Source: Streptomyces sp. Alt3 (GTDB taxonomy: Bacteria > Actinomycetota > Actinomycetes > Streptomycetales > Streptomycetaceae). From it: 64,000 bases of DNA. This document shows, in pieces, positions 46,512 to 54,797 of the stretch. Where the stretch lies: the NCBI RefSeq assembly GCF_030719215.1, contig NZ_CP120983.1, positions 868,001-932,000 of the forward strand, written 5' to 3'. Each line of letters starts with the position of its first letter. Positions within the stretch are counted from its first letter, which is position 1. A program made the translations under genes and the position numbers. The notes below the pieces were generated by a model. The model was given only the letters and a program-made list of their open reading frames with translations, searched no databases and had not been told where the DNA came from.

Positions 46512-47219
46512 ATGGCACGATCCACCCTGACCCGGCTGCTGCTGGCCCCGGCGGCGGCAGTGGCCGCGCTCGTCGGCTTCGCGGCGGCGCCCGCCCACGC
46601 CGCGATCTGGACCTCGTCGGAGCAGTGGGGCAACTACACCACGTCCGACGGTTACATCCTCTACAACAACATCTGGGGTTCCGGAGCGGGCACCCAGAGC
46701 ATCTGGGCCAACTCGTCGAGCAACTGGGGCGTGACGGCCAACCACCCGAACACCGGTGGCATCAAGTCGTACCCGAACGCCAAGAAGATCGTCAACAAGC
46801 CGATCACGTCGCTCTCCTCGCTGACCAGCACGTACAACGTGACGGTCCCGTCGTCCGGCGCGTACAACACGTCGTACGACATCTGGGACACGGACTACGA
46901 CTACGAGGTGATGCTCTGGGTGAACTACAACGGTGCTGTGGGCCCGCTGGGCACCTCGCAGGGAACCGTCACGCTCGGCGGGCACACCTGGGCGGTGTAC
47001 AAGGGCAGCAACGGATCCAACGAGGTCTTCTCGTTCCTGCGGACCTCGGACTCCTCCTCCGGCACCGTGAACATCCTGCCGATCCTGAAGTGGATCAAGG
47101 ACACCAAGGGCTGGTGGGGCAACGAGACCATCGGTGACGTCCAGTTCGGCTACGAGATCACCTCGTCGTCCGGCGGCCTGAACTTCACGACCAACGGGTT
47201 CAACGTCTCGTCGAGCTGA
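46512..47219 (+). CDS. GH12 endo-glucanase/xyloglucanase, secreted
   Basis: A 235-residue secreted enzyme. A Sec signal peptide ends at about residue 30 (APAHA). The catalytic domain has nucleophile Glu132 in YEVMLWVNYNG and acid/base Glu215 in VQFGYEITSSSGG, both standard GH12 positions. The protein ends right after the domain, with no linker or carbohydrate-binding module. GGAAGG precedes the ATG. It is the last gene of the operon, 34 bases after GH95, and would cut xyloglucan or beta-glucan outside the cell together with GH74. Confidence 0.93.
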   Translation: MARSTLTRLLLAPAAAVAALVGFAAAPAHAAIWTSSEQWGNYTTSDGYILYNNIWGSGAGTQSIWANSSSNWGVTANHPNTGGIKSYPNAKKIVNKPITSLSSLTSTYNVTVPSSGAYNTSYDIWDTDYDYEVMLWVNYNGAVGPLGTSQGTVTLGGHTWAVYKGSNGSNEVFSFLRTSDSSSGTVNILPILKWIKDTKGWWGNETIGDVQFGYEITSSSGGLNFTTNGFNVSSS

Positions 47220-47225
47220 TCCTCG

Positions 47226-47263
47226 CGGGGACGGGCCGGGGGCGCCCCCGGCCCGTCCCCGCA
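47226..47263. terminator. 38-bp perfect palindrome, bidirectional terminator
   Basis: The whole 47226-47263 segment is its own reverse complement (arms GGGGACGGGCCGGGGG and complement, extended by GC). It lies between the convergent GH12 and LacI genes, seven bases from the GH12 stop. Confidence 0.8.
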
Positions 47264-47264
47264 C

Positions 47265-48272
47265 TCAGACCGGTGCCGGCCCCGAGCTCGCACGCACCGT
47301 CAGAACCGGTTCCAGCAGGTCCACTTCGTCGGTGCCGCGGCCGCCCAGCTTCGCCACCACCTGTTCCACCGACCGGCGCCCCATCTCCTGTGCCGGGATG
47401 GCGACGGACGTGAGCCGCACCGACGCCTGCGTGGCCACCTGGTCGGGGCAGATGGCCACGACGGACACGTCCTCCGGCACCGCGCGCCCCTGCTGCTGGA
47501 GCAGGTTGAGCAACGGTTCGACGGCGGCCTCGTTCTGGACGATGAAGCCGGTCGTCCCCGGCCGCTCGTCGAAGATGCGGGCCAGGGTGCCGGCCATCGC
47601 CGCGTATCCGCCCTCGCAGGGGCGGTGCAGTATCCGCACCCCGGCGTCGTGCGCCTTGGCCCGGATGCCGTCCACCGTGCGCTCGGCGAAGCCGGTGTGG
47701 CGCTCGTAGACGGCTGCCGCTTCGCCGATCACCGCCACCTCGCGGTGCCCGAGGCCGGCCAGGTGTTCCACGCACAGTGCCCCGGTCGCCTCGAAGTCGA
47801 GGTCCACACAGGTGAGCCCCGAGGTGTCCGCGGGCAGGCCGATGAGCACGGCCGTCCGTCCCGAGTCACGGAGCAGCGGGAGGCGTTCGTCGTGCAGTTC
47901 GACGTCCATCAGGATCATCGCGTCCGCCAGCGAGCTCCCCGCGATCCGGCGGACAGCCGCGGGGCCCTCCTCGCCGGTGAGCAGCAGGACGTCGTAGCCG
48001 TGCGTACGGGCGCTCGTGGCGACGGCGATGGCGATCTCCATCATCACCGGGACGTACATGTCCGTGCGCAGCGGCACCATCAGCGCGATGATGTTGGATC
48101 TGCTGCTGGCGAGAGCACGCGCACCGGCGTTGGGGTGGTACCCCAGCTGCTGGATACTGAGCTCGACACGTTCCCGGGTGGAGGCCGAGATCGACCGCTT
48201 GCCGCTGAGGACGTAGCTCACCGTGCTCGCTGAGACTCCGGCGTGCTGGGCGACCTCGGCAAGTGTGACCAT
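47265..48272 (-). CDS. LacI-family repressor of the xyloglucan locus
   Basis: A 335-residue regulator. The N-terminal helix-turn-helix (TLAEVAQHAGVSASTVSYVLSG) and hinge helix (GYHPNAGARALASSRS) are followed by a periplasmic-binding-protein-like sugar domain. The ATG is preceded by AGGGGAG. Operators of the TCGAAGCGCTTCGA type flank its own promoter and both promoters of the enzyme and transporter operons, so it is inferred to repress all three until a xyloglucan-derived sugar binds. It converges on the GH12 gene. Confidence 0.92.
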   Translation of the reverse strand: MVTLAEVAQHAGVSASTVSYVLSGKRSISASTRERVELSIQQLGYHPNAGARALASSRSNIIALMVPLRTDMYVPVMMEIAIAVATSARTHGYDVLLLTGEEGPAAVRRIAGSSLADAMILMDVELHDERLPLLRDSGRTAVLIGLPADTSGLTCVDLDFEATGALCVEHLAGLGHREVAVIGEAAAVYERHTGFAERTVDGIRAKAHDAGVRILHRPCEGGYAAMAGTLARIFDERPGTTGFIVQNEAAVEPLLNLLQQQGRAVPEDVSVVAICPDQVATQASVRLTSVAIPAQEMGRRSVEQVVAKLGGRGTDEVDLLEPVLTVRASSGPAPV

Positions 48273-48313
48273 TCGGCTTCTCCCCTACAGTGGGCGACCG
48301 CAAGGGAGAGCTG

Positions 48314-48327
48314 GTGAAGCGCTTCGA
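48314..48327. promoter_or_regulatory. LacI-type operator O3 (imperfect)
   Basis: GTGAAGCGCTTCGA, differing from the 14-bp palindrome only at the two outer left bases. It lies in the leader of the LacI gene, 42 bases before the start codon. Confidence 0.75.
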
Positions 48328-48378
48328 CAGCGCCTTGCTGTGCTCCCCTTCGCACTCTGACATGCACAGACAACGTGG

Positions 48379-48407
48379 AGCCTAGACTCGCTCACAGTCA
48401 CTGTCCA
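48379..48407 (-). promoter_or_regulatory. Promoter of the LacI gene
   Basis: On the minus strand TGGACA (48407-48402), a 17-base spacer and TAGGCT (48384-48379), placing transcription start near 48372 between operators O3 and O4. Confidence 0.65.
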
Positions 48408-48415
48408 GAGTGGCG

Positions 48416-48429
48416 TCGAAGCGCTTCGA
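48416..48429. promoter_or_regulatory. LacI-type operator O4
   Basis: Third perfect TCGAAGCGCTTCGA, eight bases upstream of the -35 box of the LacI gene and 102 bp centre-to-centre from O3. Confidence 0.82.
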
Positions 48430-48469
48430 CCGACCTCGGGCACCGGCCGGCTTCCTCACACACCGTGTC

Positions 48470-49558
48470 TCAGGAGGCCGACGGTGTCCAGCCCGCCAGC
48501 CAGTCGGCGGTCTCCTGGTCCGCGGCCTGGGAGTCGGTGAGCTGGGGCCGGTCGCTGCTCGCCGGGCCGGATCCGGGCCCGGTGTTCCTGTACTCCGCGA
48601 AACGGTCGTCCTTCCAGGAGAAGCCGCTCATGTCGGTCCACGGAGCGGACTTGACCGCCGAGCTGAGCGTGGTGCCGCGGAAGGTGGCCATCGGGTCGAG
48701 CGTGGCGTCACCGCCGGCGTGCCAGGGCCGGCCGAGGTGGAACGATGACGCCGAGACGTCGCCGTTGACGGTCGAGCCGGTGATCAGGAAGCCCTTGCGG
48801 TCGGCGGCCGTGCTGGGAGCGGCGATGTAGCCGGCGGAACTGCCGTCCCACCGCTTCTTCAGTGTGATGACGGACTTGTCGATCACCGCCGTGGCGCGCC
48901 CGAAGATGAAGTCGACGTTGCCGATGACGTAGGAGTTCGTCATGAAGACACGGCCGAGTGTCGCCTTGGAGGCGGTGTCGAGCAGCAGGGTGTCCTGGTC
49001 GCCGGTGACGATCACGGAGTCCAGGAAGACCTTGTCCGCCGCGGTGCGAAGCGCCACGGCCTGGAGCCCGCTCATGTTCTGGTTGGCGGCTTCGTCGAAG
49101 TCGTTGGAGATCGTGAGGTTGCGGGCCTGGAAGCCGTTGGCCTCCGCCGCGACGGTCGCGCTGCCGCTGGTCCCGTAGGTACCGGAGCCGTCGGGCTTCT
49201 GCGTGCCCGAGGCGTTGTTGTAGACGATGACGGTGTCGTTGCGGCTCGATCCGCTGCCCTGAAGGGTGACGTTCTGCTTGGTGGAGGGAATCTTCACCAG
49301 CTCCCGGTAGGTCCCGGGCCTGATGGAGACGACGACCCGTGCGGTGTTGCCCGCGGGGATGGCGTTGACCGCCGCCTGCACGGTCGTGTACTGCCCGCTG
49401 CCGTCCTTCGCGACGGTGAGGGTGGTCGCCGCCTCGGTGCCGGACGCGGACCCGGAGGTCCACACCGTGGCGACGGCGAGCAGCGCGGCCGCCCCCGCCG
49501 TCATCGCTCTCCGCGGCCCGGGGTGAGGGGCGGCGCGTCGTGGTCGGTCGGCTGCCAT
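48470..49558 (-). CDS. Pectin methylesterase (CE8), secreted
   Basis: A 362-residue secreted enzyme removing methyl groups from pectin. The signal peptide (GAAALLAVATVWTSGSASG) follows a basic start. The right-handed beta-helix shows all CE8 catalytic motifs: GDQDTLLL with acid/base Asp189, GNVDFIFG with nucleophile Asp216 and the LGRPW arginine. ATG 49558 has only a weak ribosome site; ATG 49504 (MTAGAAALL, with CGGAGAG two bases upstream) is a plausible shorter start. It is single, with its promoter presumably in the repeat-containing gap upstream. Confidence 0.9.
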   Translation of the reverse strand: MAADRPRRAAPHPGPRRAMTAGAAALLAVATVWTSGSASGTEAATTLTVAKDGSGQYTTVQAAVNAIPAGNTARVVVSIRPGTYRELVKIPSTKQNVTLQGSGSSRNDTVIVYNNASGTQKPDGSGTYGTSGSATVAAEANGFQARNLTISNDFDEAANQNMSGLQAVALRTAADKVFLDSVIVTGDQDTLLLDTASKATLGRVFMTNSYVIGNVDFIFGRATAVIDKSVITLKKRWDGSSAGYIAAPSTAADRKGFLITGSTVNGDVSASSFHLGRPWHAGGDATLDPMATFRGTTLSSAVKSAPWTDMSGFSWKDDRFAEYRNTGPGSGPASSDRPQLTDSQAADQETADWLAGWTPSAS

Positions 49559-49650
49559 GGCGTGATCCGTTCGTCGGGGAAGAGGTGGGGTTCCACCCAT
49601 CAGTCGCCGCAGCCGCGCCGAAGGTTGCCGGGGACTTCGGGTCACGCCCG

Positions 49651-49717
49651 CGCCGGGGCTCGGCGCGGGCCGGGGCTCGGCGCGGGCCGGGGCTCGGCGC
49701 GGGCCGGGGCTCGGCGC
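49651..49717. repeat. Tandem array of a 17-bp GC-rich unit
   Basis: Three identical 17-bp copies of GGGCCGGGGCTCGGCGC (49667-49683, 49684-49700, 49701-49717) preceded by a near-identical 16-base copy (49651-49666). It lies between the ATP-grasp gene and the pectin methylesterase, in the presumed promoter region of the latter. No unique spacers separate the copies. Confidence 0.9.
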
Positions 49718-49749
49718 GGGTCGGCGTCCGGCCGGTCCGGAGCCTGGCA

Positions 49750-50538
49750 TCACGCCCGACGGAATCGTGTGTCCCGCGCACGGACAGACGTCCCGGGCCC
49801 AGCCGAACGGAGCACCACGTCGAGGGCCCGGGCCGGGTCGGCGGCGTACACGTTGCTGAACCAGGCCATGTTCGCCTCGACGACCGCCCACCGCTCGTCG
49901 TCGCCGTTACGCATCAGCCCGACGTCCAGCACCACCCCGCTGGGCAGGGTGTCCCCGCACGCCCGGGTCAGCTGTCGGACGAAGTCGCGCACCGCGGGCT
50001 CGTCCGGATCGCCGGCCAGGGGTGCCGGGTCGAGCCTGCCGAAGGTGGCGTACCGCGAACCGGTACGTATCTCTCCGTCCAGCAGATGGATCCGGAACTC
50101 CCTTACCCAGGCGACCACTTCGCTGATCTGGACGAGGGCCTCGTCCCGGAGGCGGCCCACTGGCCCAGGAAGGGTCTCACCGTCCGCGTACACGGCGGCC
50201 GGGAAGCTCTTGTCGGTGGGCGGCTTCACGAAGAGCGGGCCCGGTGCGCGGCGGGCCTCACCGAGCGGTACGCACCGGACGTGTCGGCCCGTGAAGGCGT
50301 ACGGCAGCGAATCGAGCCAGCCGGCGGCCGGTTCGAGGAGTGCGACCCCGAGGTGTCCGAGGGCCGAATCCGCGAAGTACGGACCACCGTAGTAGTACGT
50401 CCGGACGCCGTGCGGGGGCGGGGTGGGGATGCCGTCGCGCGTCAGGACGACCACGCCCATGCCGCGCTCGCGGGCCGCACCGGCCAGCAGGGCCGCTGTG
50501 GTGGAACGGTATGGCGCGAGGGCGAGGAGATCAGCCAT
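49750..50538 (-). CDS. ATP-grasp domain protein (DUF4343 type)
   Basis: A 262-residue cytoplasmic protein. Features are LFVKPPTDKSFPAAVY (ATP-binding Lys strand of the ATP-grasp fold), EVVAWVREFRIHLLDGEIRTGSRY and the C-terminal metal site VVLDVGLMRNGDDERWAVVEANMAWF. These match the DUF4343 group of ATP-grasp ligases, whose substrates are unknown. It has no visible functional link with the plant-wall genes on both sides. Confidence 0.78.
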   Translation of the reverse strand: MADLLALAPYRSTTAALLAGAARERGMGVVVLTRDGIPTPPPHGVRTYYYGGPYFADSALGHLGVALLEPAAGWLDSLPYAFTGRHVRCVPLGEARRAPGPLFVKPPTDKSFPAAVYADGETLPGPVGRLRDEALVQISEVVAWVREFRIHLLDGEIRTGSRYATFGRLDPAPLAGDPDEPAVRDFVRQLTRACGDTLPSGVVLDVGLMRNGDDERWAVVEANMAWFSNVYAADPARALDVVLRSAGPGTSVRARDTRFRRA

Positions 50539-50739
50539 GCCGCCGCAGCCTACGGGCGGGGTGGCCCGTGAGCTGCGGCGGGCCCGGATCAGGCCGGGGG
50601 CGGCCTCAGGGGACCGGGACGAGCTCGAACTGCCGGCAGGCGTCGTTCAGCCGGGTCCACCTGCGAGGACGGCCCGCGGCTGCCCACGCGGACGCCGGCC
50701 GGCCCGGGGCGAGCGTCGGCAGGAGGGCGCCCAGCAGGG

Positions 50740-51711
50740 TCAGTAGGCGACGGGCCACCCGCTGCTCCAGTTCAGAAGGTTGACACCGAGTTTCGGGGTG
50801 CCGTTGTCCTGGCCGTCGTAGTAGTGGTAGACGAGGAGGTCGCCGTCGGAGTCCGCCAGGATCGACTGGCCGCCGGGCCCGATGTACCGGCCGTGCGACT
50901 CCAGGACGGGTGTGCCCCCGTTGTTGAGCATGCCGACGCCGTTGCGGTCCGTGTAGGGGCCCGTGACGCTGCTCGACCGGCCCACCTTGATCTTGTACGT
51001 GGAGCTGGTGCCCGCGCAGCAGGTGTCGTACGAGGCGAAGAGGTAGTAGTAGCCGTTCCGCTTCACGATGGACGGCGCCTCGACCGCCTTGGTACCGGTG
51101 GGCCGGGAGGCCAGGGAACGGCGGGTGGTGTCCCCGGCGTACTGCTTGCCCGTCGACGGGTCGATGCGGATCATCTTGATCCCGGTCCACCAGGAGCCGA
51201 AGGACAGCCACCACTTGCCGTCGTCGTCCACGAACAGGTTGGGGTCGATGGCGTTGTAGTCGCTCGACGAGCTCGACGTGTACACGATCCCGTAGTCGCT
51301 CCAGCTGCCCGCCTGGCCGGTGGTGGAGCCGGCCAGACCGATGGCCGAGGTGTTGGAGCCGAAGGACGAGACGGCGTAGTACATCAGGTACTTGCCGCCG
51401 CGGTACGAGATGTCCGGGGCCCAGGGGTCCGACGCCGAGGAGTAGTTCTTCCACCAGCTCGGCTTGGTGGTGAAGGCGTTCCCGGAACGGCCGAAGGCGG
51501 TGCGGTCGGTGGAGGTACGCACCTGGAGACCTTCACCGGTCGAGTAGAGCAGGTACTGGCCGGACGAGCTGCGGATCATGCTGGGGTCGTGCACGACGAC
51601 GTCGCCGTTGACGACACCCGGGTTGGGGTACGCGGACGCGCTGCCCGGCACGAGGGCCAGCAGCAACGCTGCGGGTACCACGGCGAGGGCTCTCATCGAC
51701 ATGCGGCTCAC
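50740..51711 (-). CDS. GH43 endo-arabinanase-type enzyme, secreted
   Basis: A 323-residue secreted enzyme. A signal peptide ends SASA near residue 29. The five-bladed propeller carries the GH43 acids: the general-base Asp in VVVHDPSMI, the pKa-tuning Asp in AIDPNLFVDDDGKWWLSFGSWW and the acid Glu in VEAPSIVKRNGYYYLF. The SFGSWWTGIKM loop and CCAGTSSTY segment resemble arabinan endo-1,5-alpha-L-arabinosidases. GTG 51711 was chosen for GGAGG seven bases upstream; ATG 51702 is close behind. It would debranch or cut pectic arabinan and goes with the nearby pectin methylesterase. Confidence 0.88.
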   Translation of the reverse strand: MSRMSMRALAVVPAALLLALVPGSASAYPNPGVVNGDVVVHDPSMIRSSSGQYLLYSTGEGLQVRTSTDRTAFGRSGNAFTTKPSWWKNYSSASDPWAPDISYRGGKYLMYYAVSSFGSNTSAIGLAGSTTGQAGSWSDYGIVYTSSSSSDYNAIDPNLFVDDDGKWWLSFGSWWTGIKMIRIDPSTGKQYAGDTTRRSLASRPTGTKAVEAPSIVKRNGYYYLFASYDTCCAGTSSTYKIKVGRSSSVTGPYTDRNGVGMLNNGGTPVLESHGRYIGPGGQSILADSDGDLLVYHYYDGQDNGTPKLGVNLLNWSSGWPVAY

Positions 51712-51905
51712 GAGGGGACCTCCATGGGGGGTCGGGGGTGGGCAGTCCACCCCGCAGTCGCCGCGGAGGGTGGGATCGGTTGCCGCGCGCCGGCCACTTC
51801 CACCGAGAAACCGGACGCCGTTCGGAATGCCGAACGAGCTTTGACCCAAGGGGAGTTGCGGCGCCGTGAGCATGTCCGGTCCCGCCGCGACTCCCCCGAG
51901 TGGCG

Positions 51906-53129
51906 TCAGCCGTGGAGCAGCACGGGGAACGCCTCCATGTCGTTCTGCGTCATCACCGGCAGCCTGCGGATCTCGTCGTCCTCGATCGCGAGCTTCAGCT
52001 CCGGGAAGCGTCCGAACAGCGCGGGCAGCGCGATGCCGGCCTCGACCCGGGACAGCGCCGCGCCGGGACAGATGTGGGGTCCGTGGCCGAAGGTCATGTG
52101 CCGTATCGGCGTCGGCCGGGTGATGTCGAAGGTGCCGGCGTCGTCCCCGTGCTGGGCGGTGTCGCGGCCGATGGCCCGGTAGGAGATGACGACGCCCTCC
52201 CCCTTGGCGATGACCTGGTCGCCGACCTGGATGTCCTCGGTGGCGAACCTCATCAGGAGGTGGGTGGTGGGAGTGTCCCAGCGCAGCGTCTCCTCGATCA
52301 CCGTGTCCCAGGGGATCTCGCCGTCCAGCACCTTGCGCAGCTGGCCGGGGTGGGCGAGGAGGGCGCGTACGGCGTTGAGGATGAGCCCGATCGTGGTCTC
52401 GTGTCCCGCCGCCACCAACGCCTTGAGGTTGCCGACGACCTCCTCCTCGGTGAGGGGCTCCCCGCCCTCCTCCGCGAGAATCAGCCCGCTGGTGAGGTCG
52501 TCGGTGGGATGCGCGGTCTTCTCCCGCACCAACTCGGCGTAGAAGACGTCGAGTTCGGCGAGGAGCGCCAGCCGGTCCTCCTGGGGGGTGAGCATGGAGA
52601 AGAACGCCTTGTACTGCCGGGTCAGCATGGGGTGCAGCGCCTCGTCCACCCCCATCAGCAGCCCGACCACCTTCATCGGGAGCGGCTGGGCGAACACGGC
52701 CTTGAGGTCGACGACCCCGTCCTCGCCCTGTGCGGCCAGCGCGTCCAGCAGTTCCTCGGTGAACTTCTCGATGTCCGGCCGGATCGCCTCCAGCCGTCGG
52801 GGGGTGAGGGCCTGGGAGGTCTTCGTCCGCAGCCGGCGGTGCTCCTCGCCGTCCACGGTGAACATGGAGCGCCCCGCGTCGATCATGCCGATCAGCGGCC
52901 AGGCGTGCGTGACCTCCCCACGCTGCCAGAGCCCCCAGGCAGCCAGGTCCTTCACCAGGCGTGCGTCGAGCAGGAGTCGGCGCGCCTCGGCGTGCCGGGT
53001 GACGGTCCAGGCGGGGACTCCGAGGAGCTCGATGCGGGCGAGCGGGGCGGAAGCCCGCAGCTGTTCGGTCTCACCGTCGAGGTCCTGGACCATGGGGTCG
53101 ATCACCACGGTGGCGTACGGGCACTTCAC
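51906..53129 (-). CDS. Cytochrome P450 (CYP107-like)
   Basis: A 407-residue bacterial-type P450 with I-helix VAAGHETTIG, IEETLRWDTP (ExxR), and haem loop FGHGPHICPGAAL with Cys354 as ligand. Its shape is that of class I macrolide- or xenobiotic-oxidising CYP107-like enzymes. GTG 53129 follows CAGGAG with a 7-base gap; the open frame upstream is longer but reads as non-homologous Arg/Pro-rich sequence. No ferredoxin or biosynthetic partner adjoins it. A possible -10 TATAGT lies at 53334-53329 on the minus strand. Confidence 0.9.
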   Translation of the reverse strand: MKCPYATVVIDPMVQDLDGETEQLRASAPLARIELLGVPAWTVTRHAEARRLLLDARLVKDLAAWGLWQRGEVTHAWPLIGMIDAGRSMFTVDGEEHRRLRTKTSQALTPRRLEAIRPDIEKFTEELLDALAAQGEDGVVDLKAVFAQPLPMKVVGLLMGVDEALHPMLTRQYKAFFSMLTPQEDRLALLAELDVFYAELVREKTAHPTDDLTSGLILAEEGGEPLTEEEVVGNLKALVAAGHETTIGLILNAVRALLAHPGQLRKVLDGEIPWDTVIEETLRWDTPTTHLLMRFATEDIQVGDQVIAKGEGVVISYRAIGRDTAQHGDDAGTFDITRPTPIRHMTFGHGPHICPGAALSRVEAGIALPALFGRFPELKLAIEDDEIRRLPVMTQNDMEAFPVLLHG

Positions 53130-53428
53130 AGCTGGTCTCCTGTCGTCTGTACGGGAGCGAACCGGACGGGCAGCGCGTTCGTCCCGCGCAGGAGGGCGGA
53201 CGGGCGTGGTGGCGGCGTGCGCGGGACAGCCGCCACCGGCTGCAAGCGCGGCGAGCAAGAAGGGCGTCATCGTCCGGACTCCCGGGAGGCGGCTTCACGC
53301 GTTGCGGCCGTGCGGTCAACGCGGCCCCACTATAGGGAAGTTGGGTGAGACTTCGGGGGTGATCGCGACACCGGCGCCCATGGAAAAGGAGGTGCCGCAA
53401 CCCGGGGCGCGACCCTACTCTCAGCCCC

Positions 53429-54052
53429 ATGCGCCAAGGGACCACCCTGCTGAACGTCATCGATGTCGAAGCCACCTGCTGGGACGGACAGCCACCTCCC
53501 GGCTCCGTGAACGAGATCATCGAGATCGGTCTCACCGTCGTGGACCTGCCGGCGGGACGCCGTTCGTCCCGTCACCGCATCCTGGTCCGCCCCGCACGGT
53601 CGGCCGTGAGCGGCTTCTGCACCCAGCTGACAGGACTGACGCAGGCCGAGGTGAACAGGGGCGCCACCTTCGCGGAGGCGTGCCGGATCCTCGTGGAGGA
53701 GTACGGCGCCGGGGAACGCCCCTGGGCGAGTTGGGGCGAGTACGACCGACGGCAGTTCGCGCGGCAGTGCCGGGCCGACGCGGTGGCCTGTCCGTTCGGG
53801 TATCCGACGGAACGCACCCACACCGACGCCAAGGCCGTGTTCACCGAGGCATACGGGCTGCGCAGGAAGCCAGGCATGGACCAGGCTCTGCGGATCGCCG
53901 GGCTGCCGCTCGAAGGGCGCCATCACCGCGGCGAGGACGACGCGTGGAACATCGCCGCACTCGTCCTCGATCTGTCGGACCGCGGGGCGTGGCCGGCCGC
54001 AGCCACAACCGTCCAGGTGGCGCCTCCACCAGGCGGGGCGTCCGGGGCTTGA
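53429..54052 (+). CDS. DEDDh 3'-5' exonuclease domain protein
   Basis: A 207-residue cytoplasmic nuclease of the RNase T/ERI-1 type. The motifs are in order: NVIDVEATCW (Exo I Asp-x-Glu), SWGEYDRRQFARQC (Exo II region Asp) and HHRGEDDAWNIA (Exo III His and Asp), so the metal-binding residues are complete. TACTCT at 53416-53421 ends seven bases before the ATG and no ribosome site is visible, suggesting a leaderless message. ERI-1-like enzymes trim RNA ends; the target is unknown. Confidence 0.82.
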   Translation: MRQGTTLLNVIDVEATCWDGQPPPGSVNEIIEIGLTVVDLPAGRRSSRHRILVRPARSAVSGFCTQLTGLTQAEVNRGATFAEACRILVEEYGAGERPWASWGEYDRRQFARQCRADAVACPFGYPTERTHTDAKAVFTEAYGLRRKPGMDQALRIAGLPLEGRHHRGEDDAWNIAALVLDLSDRGAWPAAATTVQVAPPPGGASGA

Positions 54053-54089
54053 TCACCGAGAGCCATGGGGCAGCCCGTAGGCTCGTCCT

Positions 54090-54590
54090 GTGCGCAGAGA
54101 TCACGACGACGAGCCCGTCTTCAGACGTTCGGAGTGGGGGACCACCCGATACGTCTACAACCCACGCAACCCGATAGGCCTCGCCCTCATCATCGGCTCC
54201 TTGCTGTTCGCTGCGGGCGCCCTCTACCACCTCCGCGCGAGTTCGTCGTGGAGTGAGGGCGAACTGCGCGACGCCGTCCACTCCGCGGCAGGGGCCCTGG
54301 AGTCCGAGGACCAGAAGTTCGCCTCCTGGACGGGCGGTTACGGCAGCATGATCCGGGACGCGATCGAGGACAGCGGCGAGGGCCCCTCGACCGGCGGCGC
54401 GGTGAGTGTCTCGGAGGTGGACGACACCTACGACCAGGACGCCGATGCGACTGTGGACCGATTCGAGGTCAGCACCGAGGACGTGGACACGGTCTACTGC
54501 CTGGGCGTGTCCCCGCCCGAGCCCGAACCCACCCTGGACAGCGTCGAGTTGACTCTCACCGTCACCGTGGACGAGGGTCGCTGCCCGTAG
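54090..54590 (+). CDS. Single-pass membrane protein of unknown function
   Basis: A 166-residue protein with a charged N-terminal cytoplasmic part, one helix (IGLALIIGSLLFAAGALYHL, about residues 29-48) and an acidic external domain (VDDTYDQDADATVDRFEV) containing one Cys pair (YCLGV and the final RCP). TAGGCT at 54078-54083 ends six bases before the GTG, so it is predicted leaderless. I do not recognise the family. Confidence 0.65.
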   Translation: MRRDHDDEPVFRRSEWGTTRYVYNPRNPIGLALIIGSLLFAAGALYHLRASSSWSEGELRDAVHSAAGALESEDQKFASWTGGYGSMIRDAIEDSGEGPSTGGAVSVSEVDDTYDQDADATVDRFEVSTEDVDTVYCLGVSPPEPEPTLDSVELTLTVTVDEGRCP

Positions 54591-54797
54591 CCGGGGGCGG
54601 CGTCGGGGCGGTGAGGGCAGGGTGGACAGAGCGCCGCACCCATGTTGTGATGCTCACGTCATTGCAATTTCCAACGTAGTACAGGGGCTGCCGAGCCCAC
54701 ACCGCCCTGGAACCTCGAACGGTCTCCGTGTCGAACGCTCCGAGATCCCCGCGGCGTGATCGAGCCGCGAGGATCCGAGCGACCGCCAGGCCTGGGA

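Noticed and set aside
49651..49717. CRISPR-like array
   Set aside because: Units are directly adjacent without unique spacers and no cas genes occur in the window.
53130..53270. N-terminal extension of the second P450
   Set aside because: The added residues are Ala/Arg/Pro-rich without P450 homology; GTG 53129 with CAGGAG gives the normal length.
52..53428. tRNA, rRNA or integration sites
   Set aside because: No cloverleaf-like or rRNA sequence, direct-repeat attachment site or integrase was recognised anywhere; the MerR segment joints show no duplicated ends.
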